Below are positions 1-11,431 of a DNA stretch of 64,000 nt, piece by piece (the stretch's first letter is position 1; every line of letters begins with the position of its first letter). The stretch is from Isoetes taiwanensis (Eukaryota; Streptophyta; Lycopodiopsida; Isoetales; Isoetaceae), in assembly GCA_021234155.1 (NCBI GenBank), contig JAJEKV010000008.1:20927959-20991958 (forward strand). The letters run 5' to 3'. The position numbers were made by a program, and so were the translations under genes. The notes under the pieces were generated by a model, which saw only the letters and a program-made list of their open reading frames with translations, ran no database searches and was not told where the DNA came from.

Positions 1-127
1 ATATTTTTTTAAGGTTAACGCATATGACCATATTGAAATACATCATAACCATATATCATTGGAAAGATCTTTTCATTCTGCATCTAATGCAACAAACGTC
101 GCAACATTTTGACAAGTGGATCAAAAG

Positions 128-604
128 TTATGGGGGAAAAACAACAACAATGGTTGTTGGTGCTGCATTAATTGCAGTTAATAGTGGGTAGCCATTCCAT
201 TGGAGGATTCTTATGGGGATGAAATGAGATCTCAAATTTCCTCTAATGCCTCTCAGTTTTAACTTCAAAGCAGTTCCTACCTTGCTCATGATAATAGCTT
301 GAGCCTCAATTATTTTTGTGGCATCTGTTTGTATTGTAGGACTGCTTCCACCAGCTGCAGTGGACACACCACCTGAGCTTGCACTTGCACTCAAAGTTGG
401 ACCACCTCCTGGATTAGTACCAACAGTACCAGACCCTGTAGGAGAAGCTGAAGTAGCCATGGCAAAGGCACTACCATCAATCATACCCCAAAGATTCTCA
501 AACTCCAGAACTAACTTGATTCTTTCTTTCCAAATTTGAAAACCTGTATCACCTTTAAATACTTCAATAGTTGCTAGCAAATTGGCACCAAACCTGGTTG
601 ACAT
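128..604 (-). pseudogene. Copia-type retrotransposon Gag N-terminal fragment
   Basis: The reading frame begins MSTRFGANLLATIEVFKGD and continues through an 'IWKERIKLVLEFENLWGMIDG' block, the usual start of plant Ty1/Copia Gag, which packages element RNA in virus-like particles. A Gly/Ser/Ala/Thr-rich stretch follows at about residues 50-90. After a 'KLKLRGIRGNL' segment the frame runs into unrelated residues and stops, so only the N-terminal part is readable; the rest would lie left of the window or is frameshifted. The start is supported by the primer binding site only 13 nt upstream. The left breakpoint of the tandem duplication falls inside this ORF, so copy B keeps only about its first 22 codons. 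Confidence 0.75.
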
Positions 605-616
605 CCTGAATAACCT

Positions 617-629
617 GGCTCTGATACCA
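617..629 (-). other. Copia primer binding site (initiator Met tRNA), copy A
   Basis: On the minus strand this reads TGGTATCAGAGCC, the classic Ty1/Copia primer binding site complementary to the 3' end of plant initiator methionine tRNA. It lies one base inside the end of the LTR and 13 nt before the gag ATG, exactly where a PBS should be. Confidence 0.9.
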
Positions 630-630
630 C

Positions 631-1324
631 TGTTAAAAATTGTCCCTTAGATTGTCAACTTTACCATACAACTTGTATCACCAAATTTGCTAACAACCTT
701 TCAACCAGAGCTTGTATTCATTATTTCCATCACATAGTCTAGGTTTATGGAGCCAAAATTTGGTCACTAATCCAAGAACCTCAAACTATATTTCTTTTCC
801 AATACAAAAGCTAGAATCAAGTCAACAACAAGTAGAATCAAGTCAGCAACAAATAATTGAATAACTAGCTTAAATTATTCAAATTCTTCCTTTATAAACT
901 ACCACAAGAGCAAATCATAGGGGAACCATTGGATTTACTGTAGCAAGTAATCACTGTAGCTCTGGGATTTGACCCAGCTACTGTAGCAGTGTTGACCGGC
1001 CGGATTCGACCTAAAATACCATCGATCCGTTTCTCTTCTTGCTCAGATCATTTCTGGTTTCTTTGTTTGCTTATTTCAAGGTCAGGGTCCGGTTGGTTTT
1101 TAAGACCCGGTCGAATTTCTAAACTGAGAAATCTCGATCTGCAAATATCCCACAGGCTTAAAGGTTTAAACCAGCTCTTGACCATTGAACCTTATTATTT
1201 TGTGCTTTCACAATTTATTTGAAAAACCTTAACCATTCAAGTTCACCCTATAAACACTTATGCAATCATGGGTGTCTAGCTGTTGGCTTAGCACCATAAG
1301 TTGACCTAACAACTTCATCTTAAC
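631..1324 (-). mobile_element. Candidate Copia 5' LTR, copy A
   Basis: The inner edge is fixed by the primer binding site: the plus strand reads TGTTAAAAATTG immediately after it. The outer edge is my best guess, at TTAACA ending at 1324, which gives a 694-bp LTR with TGTTAA/TTAACA ends. A TATA-like tttataaag on the minus strand lies near 891-900, about 260 bp from the inner edge, a reasonable place for an LTR promoter. No target-site duplication could be tested because the other end of the element is outside the window. Confidence 0.45.
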
Positions 1325-1459
1325 ACTGTGGCTTTAGCAGAAGACCTCAGAATCTTCATTTACAAATTATTACATGACAAACACTTCATTCTGACTCGAG
1401 GCAGGAGATGGTTACTATTGTCTCCTGCTCAGCACGCTCCCTATCCTATGTCATAGTTT

Positions 1460-2062
1460 CTATGGTGGTAGAGAGGGAGTCCATGCGAGCTTGAGGTCAG
1501 CAAGATCTTGTTTCTCATATTGCCTTCCAAAGTGTGCCAAACAGATGCCATCTTCTAATTGTTGTGTGCGGATCTCCATCTCTGCAATCCGCTATTTCTC
1601 TGCTGTCAATTGTCTTTTGAGAACATAGGGCACTAAGGACTGGATCTCTTCTGCCAAGCCCACGATTCGAGTCCTGTTGCTCTCGATTCCTGCCTCCAGT
1701 TGTTTGAAGGCCTCCATCTGTGCCTAGTTTGCCATCGGACCTGAACAGCAATCAACCTCCTCTTGGGACGACCTTGTTGACTGGGCCTTCGTCCATGCCT
1801 CCCTCCTTATGGAAGAGGCCTCTTCCTTTCCTTGCCATCTGATCGGGGCCGTTTTAGTGGTGGTCCATTTGCTTGGCCCCTCGGGCGGCCTCGTCATGCC
1901 CGAGATCGGCAATTTGGGGGCGTGTCTGGGAACTAACTTTGGACTGGGTCTAGGCCTGGGCTTGGGTTGTGGCTCGAGGGATGTCTCCATCCAAGTGGGG
2001 GTCTGGGCAGAGGGGTACACAAGTGGCCATGATTGTTTGAAATCCACTAGTTCAAAAGGCTA
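1460..2062 (-). pseudogene. Coiled-coil gag-like ORF with two TAG stops, copy A
   Basis: Read on the minus strand, one frame runs about 200 codons from near 2062 to a TAG at 1460-1462. It is interrupted only by TAG at 1724-1726 and TAG at 1592-1594. The first half is Pro/Arg/Lys-rich. The second half (MEAFKQLEAGIESNRTRI and beyond) is heptad-like and probably coiled coil. Both stops sit where Gln would fit (MAN-*-AQME and AEK-*-RIAE), as expected of CAG changed to TAG. The composition resembles N-terminal parts of LTR-retrotransposon Gag proteins, but I see no zinc knuckle or pol, so the family is not assigned. Copy A has 33 nt (11 codons) that copy B lacks. Confidence 0.5.
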
Positions 2063-2577
2063 ATTACAAGTGCACAAGGAGTACTTAGGAGTTCAAAGAA
2101 TGAAAACGAAGCATAAAGAATGCCCACCCCCAGTGGTTGGCATGGGGGGTTGGGGTGGTTTGGGGAAGGTTCAACCCTATGGGTGGGGGGTTCAATTTCG
2201 GCTATTGCCAGTATTCTTTTGGAATGGGAAGGATTTGGGGGGCGGGCTATCTACGATTGATGTAGATAATGCACCCTGAGCTTAGAGAGAGAATGTGGCT
2301 TGAAGACCTTAAGCTAAGAGACGACACACGACACACATTTTGATGCCATAAGAGTCTGGAGACAACCAAAAGCACGCAGAGTCGATAGTGACCAAAACCC
2401 TAGAGAGAGTGTGAGGCTAAAAGGTCCAGAAGAGAGAGAATGTGGAGGGAGGGAGGAAGAAAGAAAGAGACAAGGAAGGAAAGGTTGTGCAACAAGGTAG
2501 CAAGCAAAAGTAAAAATAGTCCTAGAGATAGAAAGTATGTGAAATCAAGTTCTAGAGAGAGAAAATGTGGAGAAGCA

Positions 2578-2763
2578 AGGCGCTAGATAGAGAGTATGTG
2601 CAAGAGCAAGGCGTTAGAGAGAGAGAGTGTGAGCAAGAGCCAAGGCGATAGAGAGAGCAAAGCGATAGAGAGTGTGTGTGCAAGCAAGAGCCAAGGCACT
2701 AGAGAGAGCTAGAGCAAGAGCCAAGGCGCTAGAGAGAGAGCGTGAGCAAGAGCCAAGGCGCTG
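2578..2763. repeat. AG-rich minisatellite, copy A
   Basis: There are about six imperfect units of roughly 28-36 bp built on 'gagagtgtgagcaagagcc' plus 'aaggcgctaga'. The surrounding 2280-2800 stretch is generally AGAGAG-rich on the plus strand and has no coding signal. Confidence 0.75.
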
Positions 2764-3204
2764 CAACCACAAGTCACGAAGAAACACCAGAAAGGTAATG
2801 ATGTTTCGATTTAAGGAAGCTGCACATTATAAGAGTTTCTAGAAATCTAAAGTATAAAGAGGTTTGATATTGTAAGGTAGATTGTTGTGCACATGGCATG
2901 CTGCAACTTGTTCCGTATAAATTCAGCTTAAAGAGCATTTCAACATTATCAACTACTATGGCAAATGTACCTATGTCTGTTATTGTGCTACATATTCTAA
3001 ACGAGATGCATCTTAGACTACCATAATCATCGAATCCGTCAATCCTATGGCCCAGATCATATGTTGGGGCCTCTAGGCACCTCTCGTTTTGCTTATGCTC
3101 ACTTATGATTGGAGGCGCCTATGATTTTGAAATATGAAATACGAGTTTTCCTAAGGTTTTGAGAGAATATCGAACCTCTATACGACTTTGTCTAAGATTT
3201 TAGA

Positions 3205-3312
3205 ATATGAATACAGAGGCTCGAACCTCTACCAAGGGGCTCGAACCTCTACCAAAATAACTCAGTGTCCTAGTAAGACTACTTTAACCAATATACTCAG
3301 TGAGCTAATGTG
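3205..3312 (-). repeat. Possible tRNA-derived SINE-like segment, copy A
   Basis: On the minus strand this contains a box A-like 'TTAGCTCACTGAG...TTGGTTAAAG' followed by two consecutive box B-like 'GGTAGAGGTTCGAGCC' motifs. No paired acceptor stem or full tRNA fold is apparent. A tRNA-derived SINE head with a duplicated B box is a tentative reading. The remainder of 2764-3553 shows nothing else I can name. The counterpart in copy B is 21250-21358. Confidence 0.3.
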
Positions 3313-3553
3313 ATTATTTTTTATCTTGAATCAATGTTTTTTTTTATAACAACTCATTCAATTGTTTTAGGGATATATGGTCTATGGTTTTAGGAATTGT
3401 CATTTTTACATTTATATCAAATCCCCCGTGGAACCCCTCGGTTATTGTGCTACATATTGGAGTCAGACGCTTGCAAACATACTTTATCTTTCTAGAGATT
3501 TATAATGGAAATTTGGTATACACATAGTTGTGGGCCTTAACTGGGGTCCTTAG

Positions 3554-3704
3554 GTTGTTGACCTGAAATGCAAAGTGAATGACGTATCAACAATGAGATG
3601 TGCTGAAAGAATATGTCAATTGCACAAAGATATTTATCAGCAATTCAAACTGGATGTGTCATCGATTTTTACCCTCCTGAAGCCATGCCATGATTTAGCA
3701 CACG
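3554..3704 (+). CDS. Internal exon of an unidentified gene, copy A
   Basis: A 151-nt open segment is bounded by a CCTTAG acceptor and a strong G|GTAAGT donor. It encodes VVDLKCKVNDVSTMRCAERI and continues through a 'QLHKDIYQQFKLDVSS' stretch, which looks like helical soluble protein. I do not recognise the family. The LINE insertion site begins 16 nt after the exon, so the transposon sits antisense in the downstream intron. No partner exon was identified with confidence. Confidence 0.45.
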
Positions 3705-3730
3705 GTAAGTATTTTTATGGCCTTTCTACT

Positions 3731-6700
3731 TTCTTTCTTTTTTTTTTTTTTTTTTTTTTTGTAGAAACGGCAGAGGAGTTATATTACATGTAATACATAG
3801 TAATACAAAATGCACAGAGTAGAACTCTGTTATAAGGCCTTAACTAGGCCTGTCTCTCCAAAAGGAGGAAAATTCAGTTAAATGAAAACACTGTTTTAAG
3901 GATTAGATCCAAAATAACCAGAATTTAAAGTTCAAGTTTGCTGCATAATACTGGAAATATAAGACAGTCAGGTATTGTTGAGGCCTTAATCATCCCGAAC
4001 TCCATCAAGAGTTATTACTGCAAAGGCATGGGTTATATTCTCGGCAGTATCAAGTTCAACGACCCCAAAATTTGTAGAGTCCAGAATATAGAGTATCCAG
4101 GACCTCTTGCACCAACACAAATTTTGAGCTTGTCCTCAAAGTACGGCCTAAGATCCTGCTTAAATTGCCAGATATCCTCGTCTCTCAGGATCTTCTCCAG
4201 TGTTTTGACCATGATGGTTTCCGTCTTTACCCAGAGCAAAGCTTCCAGAACCTCTTGATGAGTCATTGGTCGTGTATCCTCTGGTACCTCTCTCATGTGA
4301 CCTCCTTCACGGTGTTTGTTGACCAGGTACTCTGCCATCATCAGCACAAAGATTATTAAAATAAGAAGAGAAAAATGCATAGAACCCTTGAAAGGATCCC
4401 AAACCATCCCAATTTTTGTCATAGTTTGTTCCCCTGTTCAATCTATGAGCCATGGCTGCCTCAATTGAATTGTTGTCTTAAGGAAATTCAGATCGGGGTT
4501 ATTCTGATTTATAGCAACACCATTTCTATGCTTCCATATTGTCCAAAGAACAAGAGTTCTAATGGTGTCTATGAAGGAAGAACTGTTTGCTAAAAAGTCA
4601 TATAAACTGGCTGCATTACGGTGCGGGGAGGACCTATGTAGTGGCTTATCCATGTCCAAAAAGGTGTCAGCCATGGGCATATAAAGATATGGCAGGATGT
4701 TTCAGCTTGGCCACATCCTAAAGGACATCTATCAGAGATTTGAGCATTGTACTTTGTCCTGTAAGCATTAGACTTTAGGCTTTTATTGAGCACCAACCAT
4801 CTGAAAAAAATTAACCTTTTTGCACACTGTAATTTCCACCCTTTCTTTATGACCCTGATGGCCTCCTTCTCTGTACAACCCCATTGATTTGAGACTTTAG
4901 TTCCATGGTCACCACAAAGGCCCGAGGCGTATATTCAGAATTTTGTAACCTTTGCCTTGCCTGATCCGATTCGATCTCTAACTAGGGATGTATTTCCCAT
5001 TTGATGTCTAGTGAGGATCTTGTGGATATTCCTGTTCGAGGTGGAGTCCTGTACCACATTGGATATTTCCTGCCATGTTTTCCATTCTTCCCCATTTAAC
5101 ATACTTCCAACAGTATCCAATCCACTGAGTTTCCATTCTTTGTATTTCCTTGGATGCTTTAAGGCTAGACATCCATCTTCCTCATCAACTAAGCCCTGAT
5201 GCCAAAAGAAGTTAAAGTCACTAGAAACATTTTCAATTGGATGGGTTCTAAAACAAACAGAAACCTTATTCCAGGCTTGGATAATTCTTCTCATAATGGT
5301 AGATGTACCTGGAGCAGGATTAAGTTGGTAGAATGCTGAATCTGGAAGGTGGTGAGGGGTAGATGGACTCCCTACCAGAGAAGTTTTCTGGATCCAGAAT
5401 TTGGTGAGTAGAAGGGCAGGAGACCTTGATGTTGACACCAAAGATCTCCACACTAGTTTTGCTGCCAAAACCTGGGTCTGTAAAAACAGATCTTTACATC
5501 CTAGTCCTCCTCTTTTCCTAGGGAGGGTGAGATGTTTCCATCCCACCATGTGTGCCCCCTGCCATATAAATTCTTTCATGATGACCTCTAACTCCTGGTA
5601 TGTTTTCTTGTCTGCAATTATGGCTGAAGAAAAATAAACATGAGAGCTGGCTATAACTCCATTAATTATTTGCACTCTTCCAGCCAAAGATAAAGACTTG
5701 GGGTACATTTGGAGTTTCTTTTTAATTTTGATGACAATTGGTTCCCATAAGCCATGCATACTCATGTTAAGAGCAAGAGGTAGGCCCAATAGTTTTGTAG
5801 CAGTATGGAGGCCACATACTTTGATTCCACGGCAAGAGCTGTCCAGAATGATTGCACACTTATCTTTATTTAAAACCACCCCAGATGCCTTTCCAAAGAG
5901 ATCCATTGCCTCCAGAAAGTTCTTAATACTGTCTCCCTGCTTTCTTAAGAACACAAACGTGTCATCAGCATATTGCATAACTGACAAGCTTTACTTTCCT
6001 TTCCAGGAGTTCTTCTCTCTGTTGCAGCAACACATTAGTTTTGTCCAGAAAAAGCCTCTGTCTGGTATCCCTCATTTCCAAGTACACTTCCATCTTTTCC
6101 TGTTTCTTCTTTTTGTTCCACTCCCTACCCCATTGCTTAATCCAGTTTTTGATCTGCTTACATTTTCTAATGAACTCTTTCATTGAGCCACTAGCATTAA
6201 CTCTTTCCAGAGTAGCATAAAACTTTGTAAAGTCTTCACAAAAGGTCTTGTTATTCAGCAAACTAACATTAATCCGAATGATATATCAATCATGTCTATT
6301 CACGAAACCCTATACACATCCATGGCTTGTGGATAAAGACCGATATTGATGGTATCATAGTCATTCTCAAAAATCAAACTATCCCATCCTACTAAGGTAG
6401 ATATATTGGTAAAAACCCATTCCGGAGGCAATATAAGCCCCAATTCCCTTGTCTTTGTTACACCACATGGTATGCATTAGACGAAAAGAGGGAGCATGGT
6501 ATTAAAGTTATGGGCCAACTTGTCCCATTGTGTTCTCTCTCCTTTTGACATGTTAAGTTTTTCCCTGCTTTTACCCTTGTGAGGGAGATATTGGCCTCCA
6601 CCGAGAATCCAATTGTTTGTATTTTGTCCACTGCAGCCACTAGTCATATTTTTCCATTGTATCTCCCTCTCTTCCGGGAAGTGGAAGCATAGACATTGAT

Positions 6701-9475
6701 AATGCCTACACTTTCTTGTTCTACCTCCAAGAAAAACCACACCCATAATGCTCCAAAAGTGTTCACAAAGGAATTTACCTTTTTGTATCCATTCGAGGGC
6801 CAAATGCCCCCTTTTGTGCCATGAGCCATACCCATATTGAGTTCCATTGGGGAAGATCCACCTGCCTAAATTTGATGCCTCAAAGACAGGTAATCTATGC
6901 TCTTGCAACAAGATTATGTCTGCCTTTAGTTCCTTCAAGGCAATCAGAGCCCTTTTCCTCTTTAGGGGGCCCTTAATCCCTCTTAGATTCCAAGACACAA
7001 TCTTCATTGGACTTTGGAACTTCAAGTTCTGAGCCCATTCTCCCCTGGGGTATAGACCTTCTTCTGTCTTTTTTTTGTCTGTGGAAGTGGGGTGGCAAAG
7101 ATTAGTTCATTTGGATTCCTCCCATTTTCATCTTCACTATCCTCTTCCCCCTCCCAAATCTTTCCATGCAGTATGGATGAATTGTCCTTCAATTCTCTTA
7201 ACTGTGCAGCTGGAGTTTTGAAGATATCTTTTTCTCTCACAGGGGTGTCCTGTACCAACTCTTGCCAGTTGGCTTACAAGTCTATTGGTTTGTTCACAAT
7301 TAGTTCCCTCGCCTACTGGAGTTACAAGCATTTGGGGGTGAGTTCCCAATTCTTGGCCAGCTGGACTTAGAGGTCTACTAATGTGTTCAGCACCAATTCC
7401 TTGGCCTCCTGGAATTGTAACCCTTTGGCTCAGAACATTGTCCTCGCTTTCGGCTTTTGCATGTCCCCATGATATGCTTTGATCTACATCTCATTTCTTG
7501 TATCATGATCAGGGTATTTGGGGATGTCTCCATCATGATCAGAGTGGTATTTGGGGATGTCTGTGGAAGGCACATGTTCTACTGATACCTTCTCAATGAT
7601 CCCTGGCTCTTTGGGGAAAAGCTCCACAAGAGGTAGAGGAGAATCAGCAATAGACTTGGGTGAGCTTGGCCCCCCTTTTTCTTTATATCCAGTTGATTCC
7701 TCAGAAGAGGAGTAATCATTCCCCACATTGAGGTTCCTGATTGATGAGAACTGGATCGATTCTTTCGATTGGGATTATTCTCCATAATACTTTTCCCTTT
7801 AGACTCGGGATTATTGAGGACCTTAACTTTCGAAGATTCCTCCATGTATTGAACTTTCTTTTTCCATTCACTCCTTGTCCTCCTTTCCACACTCCTTCCA
7901 TACTCTGCCTTAGCCTTTTCTTTCTCTTTTTCTTCTCTGATTCTCTGTTTCCTTCTTTTTCTTTTCTCACTGCCATTCCTGTTCTGCCTTTGTCTTTCTA
8001 ACCTTCCTTTATTTGGTGTAATCCAGCCCTCCTCCTTCTTCTTCCATTAGTTCGCTTCCTTGAGCATAATCTTAATCTCCCTTCCCCCTTTACAAATTTT
8101 CCCCCATGGAGTCGATACAAAAAGCGCATGGCATGGGCGGGCCCCGCCATACCCAAGCTTCAAGGATTTGGGATTATCAAAGTAATCCACAAATTTGATT
8201 TCTTGAGGATTGGCTTCTATCAATTTGTGCCCATACGTTTGGGGCTTTGTCTTGGGAGATTTCCGGTTTATGATATCCTCGTATCTTGGAGCAGAGTGAG
8301 CAAAGGCGCTCGTTCCAATACTGAGGGATTAGTCCTTGTAGATATGTCCAAGCCTTGGAATAGTTGAGAAGTTTTGGGAATCAAAGGATGGATACCATTT
8401 TACGGAAGAAAACTTGAGTGTTGGCTTTGGAAATAGTACCACTGTTTGAGAAGAATATTGGTTGTTTGATGGTTACCACATTCTACCATAAAGGAAAGTC
8501 AATCCAATAGATCTTTGCTCATAACCCCCCTTTCCAATCTCTTCTAGTTCCCCTTTTAAAAATTGAAGTCTTACCCCTCATGGCCGAATGCAACCAATAA
8601 GGCCCGGATTTCGGGCAATTTAAGTTTAGTTTCAAATTACCCACAAACACTGGGTTCTTTGTCCGCAGCCCCCCTTTTTGGCTTCTTCCCCACTTGATTC
8701 CCGGGCATAGTCCAGTGTGTTGATCCACGCGTCCCCCTTGGGCCGCAAGGTCCCCACACGAAGATCTCCCGAGTTCCCATGGGAGAGAGGGGATGAAATC
8801 TCCGAAAGCTACAAATTCCTTCACCTTTTCACCTTTTTGGATCGGCCGCAAGGTGACCCACTATCTCCGGATTGGCTATGGCCCTTCACACTTAGGGTAC
8901 TCATGGTATCAATAGCTCTGCAATCCGCTCATTATTTCCTCCGGGTAATTGTTGTCCCTTTTTCCCCAAATCGCCTCTTTCTATAAATTACGCACATTTC
9001 CCAATACCGGTTGTTAAAGTCCCAAGCTGTTGTACATTCCCGTACAGCCCCCCCCGATCCCTGTTTCCAACAAACCCCGTCCTTTTTTTCCATTTTTAAT
9101 ATTTCCTAACTTTCCACTAATCTAAGCAATCGTACTCTAACTATAAACTTTCACCACTATTTTGCTATCTTCCACGAACAATGCGTATGAAAAAAGCCGG
9201 CCCGGCACATTCCTATCTCCCAAAACTCCCCAACCAAGATTCAAAGCGAGAACCTCAGTTGAAGTCCTGAGAAGAAATAGGTGTAAACAATTCTTGGGGA
9301 AGAATCATTTGTACACCGGGCTCTCCATAGCCATGCACTCTCACCTTCTAGCCATCCACAAGAGAATCTCTCCCCTTGGACTAGGATGGTGAAGAGTTTC
9401 ATGGTTTAGGGTAGAAGGGTTTCTGCTCTCCTTCCTCCTTTCTTCAAGGTTCCTCATCCCGGTTTTCAGGCCGTC
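3731..9475 (-). mobile_element. L1-type LINE, copy A (internally deleted and badly disrupted)
   Basis: This is the copy A counterpart of the intact element at 21774-28626, flanked by CCTTTCTACT at 3721-3730 and 9476-9485. It has lost the 1046 bp that correspond to 24045-25090, leaving 'ctgacaag|ctttac' near 5988. That removes ORF2 residues of about 344-692, which hold most of the reverse transcriptase fingers and palm. ORF1, the endonuclease and the 5' end are broken into short frames by many small differences. The segment 5987-4935 is open for 350 codons, starts just before YADD, and lacks the frameshift that copy B has at about 23538. Confidence 0.85.
4033..4422 (-). CDS. LINE ORF3-like membrane ORF, copy A
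   Basis: This 129-codon frame overlaps the 3' end of ORF2. It carries a hydrophobic segment (HFSLLILIIFVLMMAEYLV) near residues 17-35, then a charged region. It is the counterpart of 22068-22463, with only a few substitutions until the last 20 residues. It may be a chance ORF. Confidence 0.25.
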   Translation of the reverse strand: MTKIGMVWDPFKGSMHFSLLILIIFVLMMAEYLVNKHREGGHMREVPEDTRPMTHQEVLEALLWVKTETIMVKTLEKILRDEDIWQFKQDLRPYFEDKLKICVGARGPGYSIFWTLQILGSLNLILPRI

Positions 9476-9619
9476 CCTTTCTACTAATATAGGAGTAGCG
9501 AGATAAATTTCTCTATAACTTGTTGATATAGGTGTATAGAGCTTCAAATGAAGCATGCCATGTATTTTTATAGGATGAAATCATGAAATTGCTATTCTTG
9601 AAATATATTGTTCATAAGT

Positions 9620-10033
9620 TATGTGCAACATTGATAAGTATATTACCTCTTATTCCATAAATTTGTTGCAAAAATAATTTGAGAGACTCTAAACTGTAGA
9701 ATATGCGGGGGTGGAGCCGCTTCAAGAAGCATGCGACTAGTTGTGTTAGTTTGAGAACACAGAGCATATTAGGCCCAGATAAAATGCTTTTGTGGTTTGA
9801 ACAAGAATGCTAAATCATCGGATAATTGTTTGATTTCTAAATCTTCTTATTTATGCCTTGGATAGGAAATGCACACTCAGAACTTTAAACCGTGTACGAT
9901 ATTTTATTTTGAATATCATGCAACTAGTTTATACTGTGTAGATATTTCTGTGTTCTTCTTTTTGAATGATTTCCCTCCACAATGTATACTCAGAACTTTG
10001 AATTGTGAATAAATTATCTAAATATTACAGAAA
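9620..10033. repeat. 0.4 kb repeat X, left copy (A), interrupted at its end
   Basis: This runs from 'tatgtgcaacattgataa' to 'aatattacagaaa' and is repeated at 15890-16314 in the same orientation with about 95% identity by eye. No ORF is present. After 10033 the left copy changes abruptly to a Helitron-like terminus, while the right copy continues as 'ttctagtattac'. The copy B pair is 28772-29185 and 35043-35453. Confidence 0.75.
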
Positions 10034-10062
10034 CTAGTAACGGGTGCCCGGCGTTGCCGGGC
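10034..10062 (-). mobile_element. Helitron-like 3' terminus, copy A
   Basis: On the minus strand this reads a 7-bp perfect hairpin (GCCCGGC, loop AAC, GCCGGGC), 8 nt, then CTAG, then T. Hairpin plus CTRR followed by a host T is the hallmark of Helitron 3' ends. The element would extend to the right, but its 5' TC end was not located and no Rep/helicase gene is visible, so any Helitron is non-autonomous. Confidence 0.6.
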
Positions 10063-11390
10063 ATAAATACGGTTTCATTGTAGGAATTGGACTTTCTTCA
10101 TTGCATTTGTAAATGATGTTGCCTCAGGTTGGATTTGAATGATTAGTTGATTTTTGTTGTAGGTGTCCTATGGGTTCATTTTCACACTGCGTAGGGGTGG
10201 ATAATAAAACGATATTGTCTAGCCTTATAAATGAGGTAGATAGATAAATGGCAGGATCCCATTTCTTAGATGTCCCAAGAGGAACTTGAGAAGAGGTGCA
10301 TTAACTTTGGGGTATTGAAGGCCTTGACAATATACTCAAATCATTAAATTTGAATGCTCATGTCTTGTTACATGTACATGTACCATCATGGTTGTCTCAT
10401 GTCTTAATGCAATGTATATGTACCATGATGGTTGTGTCCAGCTTTATATTCAATGTGGTTGTTCACTTTAAGTCCATGAATGGAAGTTGCACACGAATGT
10501 ATTGGAGTCGAAAGTATAGCTTTTATGCCATGGAATGATTAGATGAATACGTCTGCTTTGTAATGCATATGCACCAAGGTCTTTGAGCCAATTTTATTTC
10601 ATTGTTACTTCTATGTGGCATTTGTAGAAGGAAAAAAACTAAAACTAAAGTTGCATTGAAGAGAAAGTATTCCTCGTCCTCCATAGATTTTAGGATAGCA
10701 GTCGTTAAGGTTGTTGCATCATGTGCGATATGATACCTAAAAGCACATCATCCAAGGGCACATGCTAACTTGTAATAGATTGAAATCGTTACTTTAACAA
10801 TAAATTTCAAATATGGTGTGGCTTTTGTTTCCATATAAAGTGGATAAGGTTTAGTTAACATATAGATATTGTTGGAATATGCATTCAAAAGAAGTCCTAA
10901 ATGTTTTATCATTTCTCGACAGAAGATATGGTTGTTGCATTACAAATATACAACATGAGCTTGATATGTTGTAAATTCAAAACCTAAACATTCCTCTGCT
11001 CTATCATTATTCTCTTTTCTGGTGCTGGAACATGCGGGCAGTATTTCAAAAACCTGGGTTTCAATTTTTTGCAAAAAGTCAACTTGATACCTCTGTGTAA
11101 GTGCAGTAAGATAAAGAAGTCGTGTGCATTCGTCTTTTTTTCAGTTTGTTTCCCAAAACAAAGGAGTAAGCAGATAGGATACCGAAAGTATGGGCAGAAA
11201 CTAATAAACTTAGAAATATGGATCTATTATATCCAAGAACGACCCACCTCTCGTTAACCTGCAATAGAAGATTCAGACAGGCGAAGCAAATGTGAAATGC
11301 TTCACAACATAGTAACTTGTACATGCATTATAGCCTGCAGAAAGATGCCACAAAAACTTATAAATTAGCTTAAAATGTGGTCCATATGAA
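10063..11390. other. Non-coding stretch, copy A (copy B 29215-30538)
   Basis: There is no coding sequence or RNA gene I can support. Small near-duplications such as 'catgtaccatcatggttgt' recur at about 10377 and 10420. This is presumably the interior of a non-autonomous Helitron or ordinary intergenic DNA. Copies A and B differ here mainly by isolated C/T changes and short indels. Confidence 0.5.
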
Positions 11391-11431
11391 GAATAGAATA
11401 GAATAGAATAGAATGGAATAGAATAGAATAG
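11391..11431. repeat. Pentanucleotide (GAATA)n tract at LINE-2 3' end, copy A
   Basis: There are about eight GAATA repeats (one GAATG). On the minus strand this is a (TATTC)n tail following the end of LINE-2, so it is probably the element's simple-repeat 3' tail rather than an independent microsatellite. Copy B: 30539-30585. Confidence 0.75.

Noticed and set aside
617-629. A tRNA gene at the 'ggctctgatacca' motif
   Set aside because: Only the 3'-end complement is present, with no cloverleaf; its place beside the LTR makes it a primer binding site.
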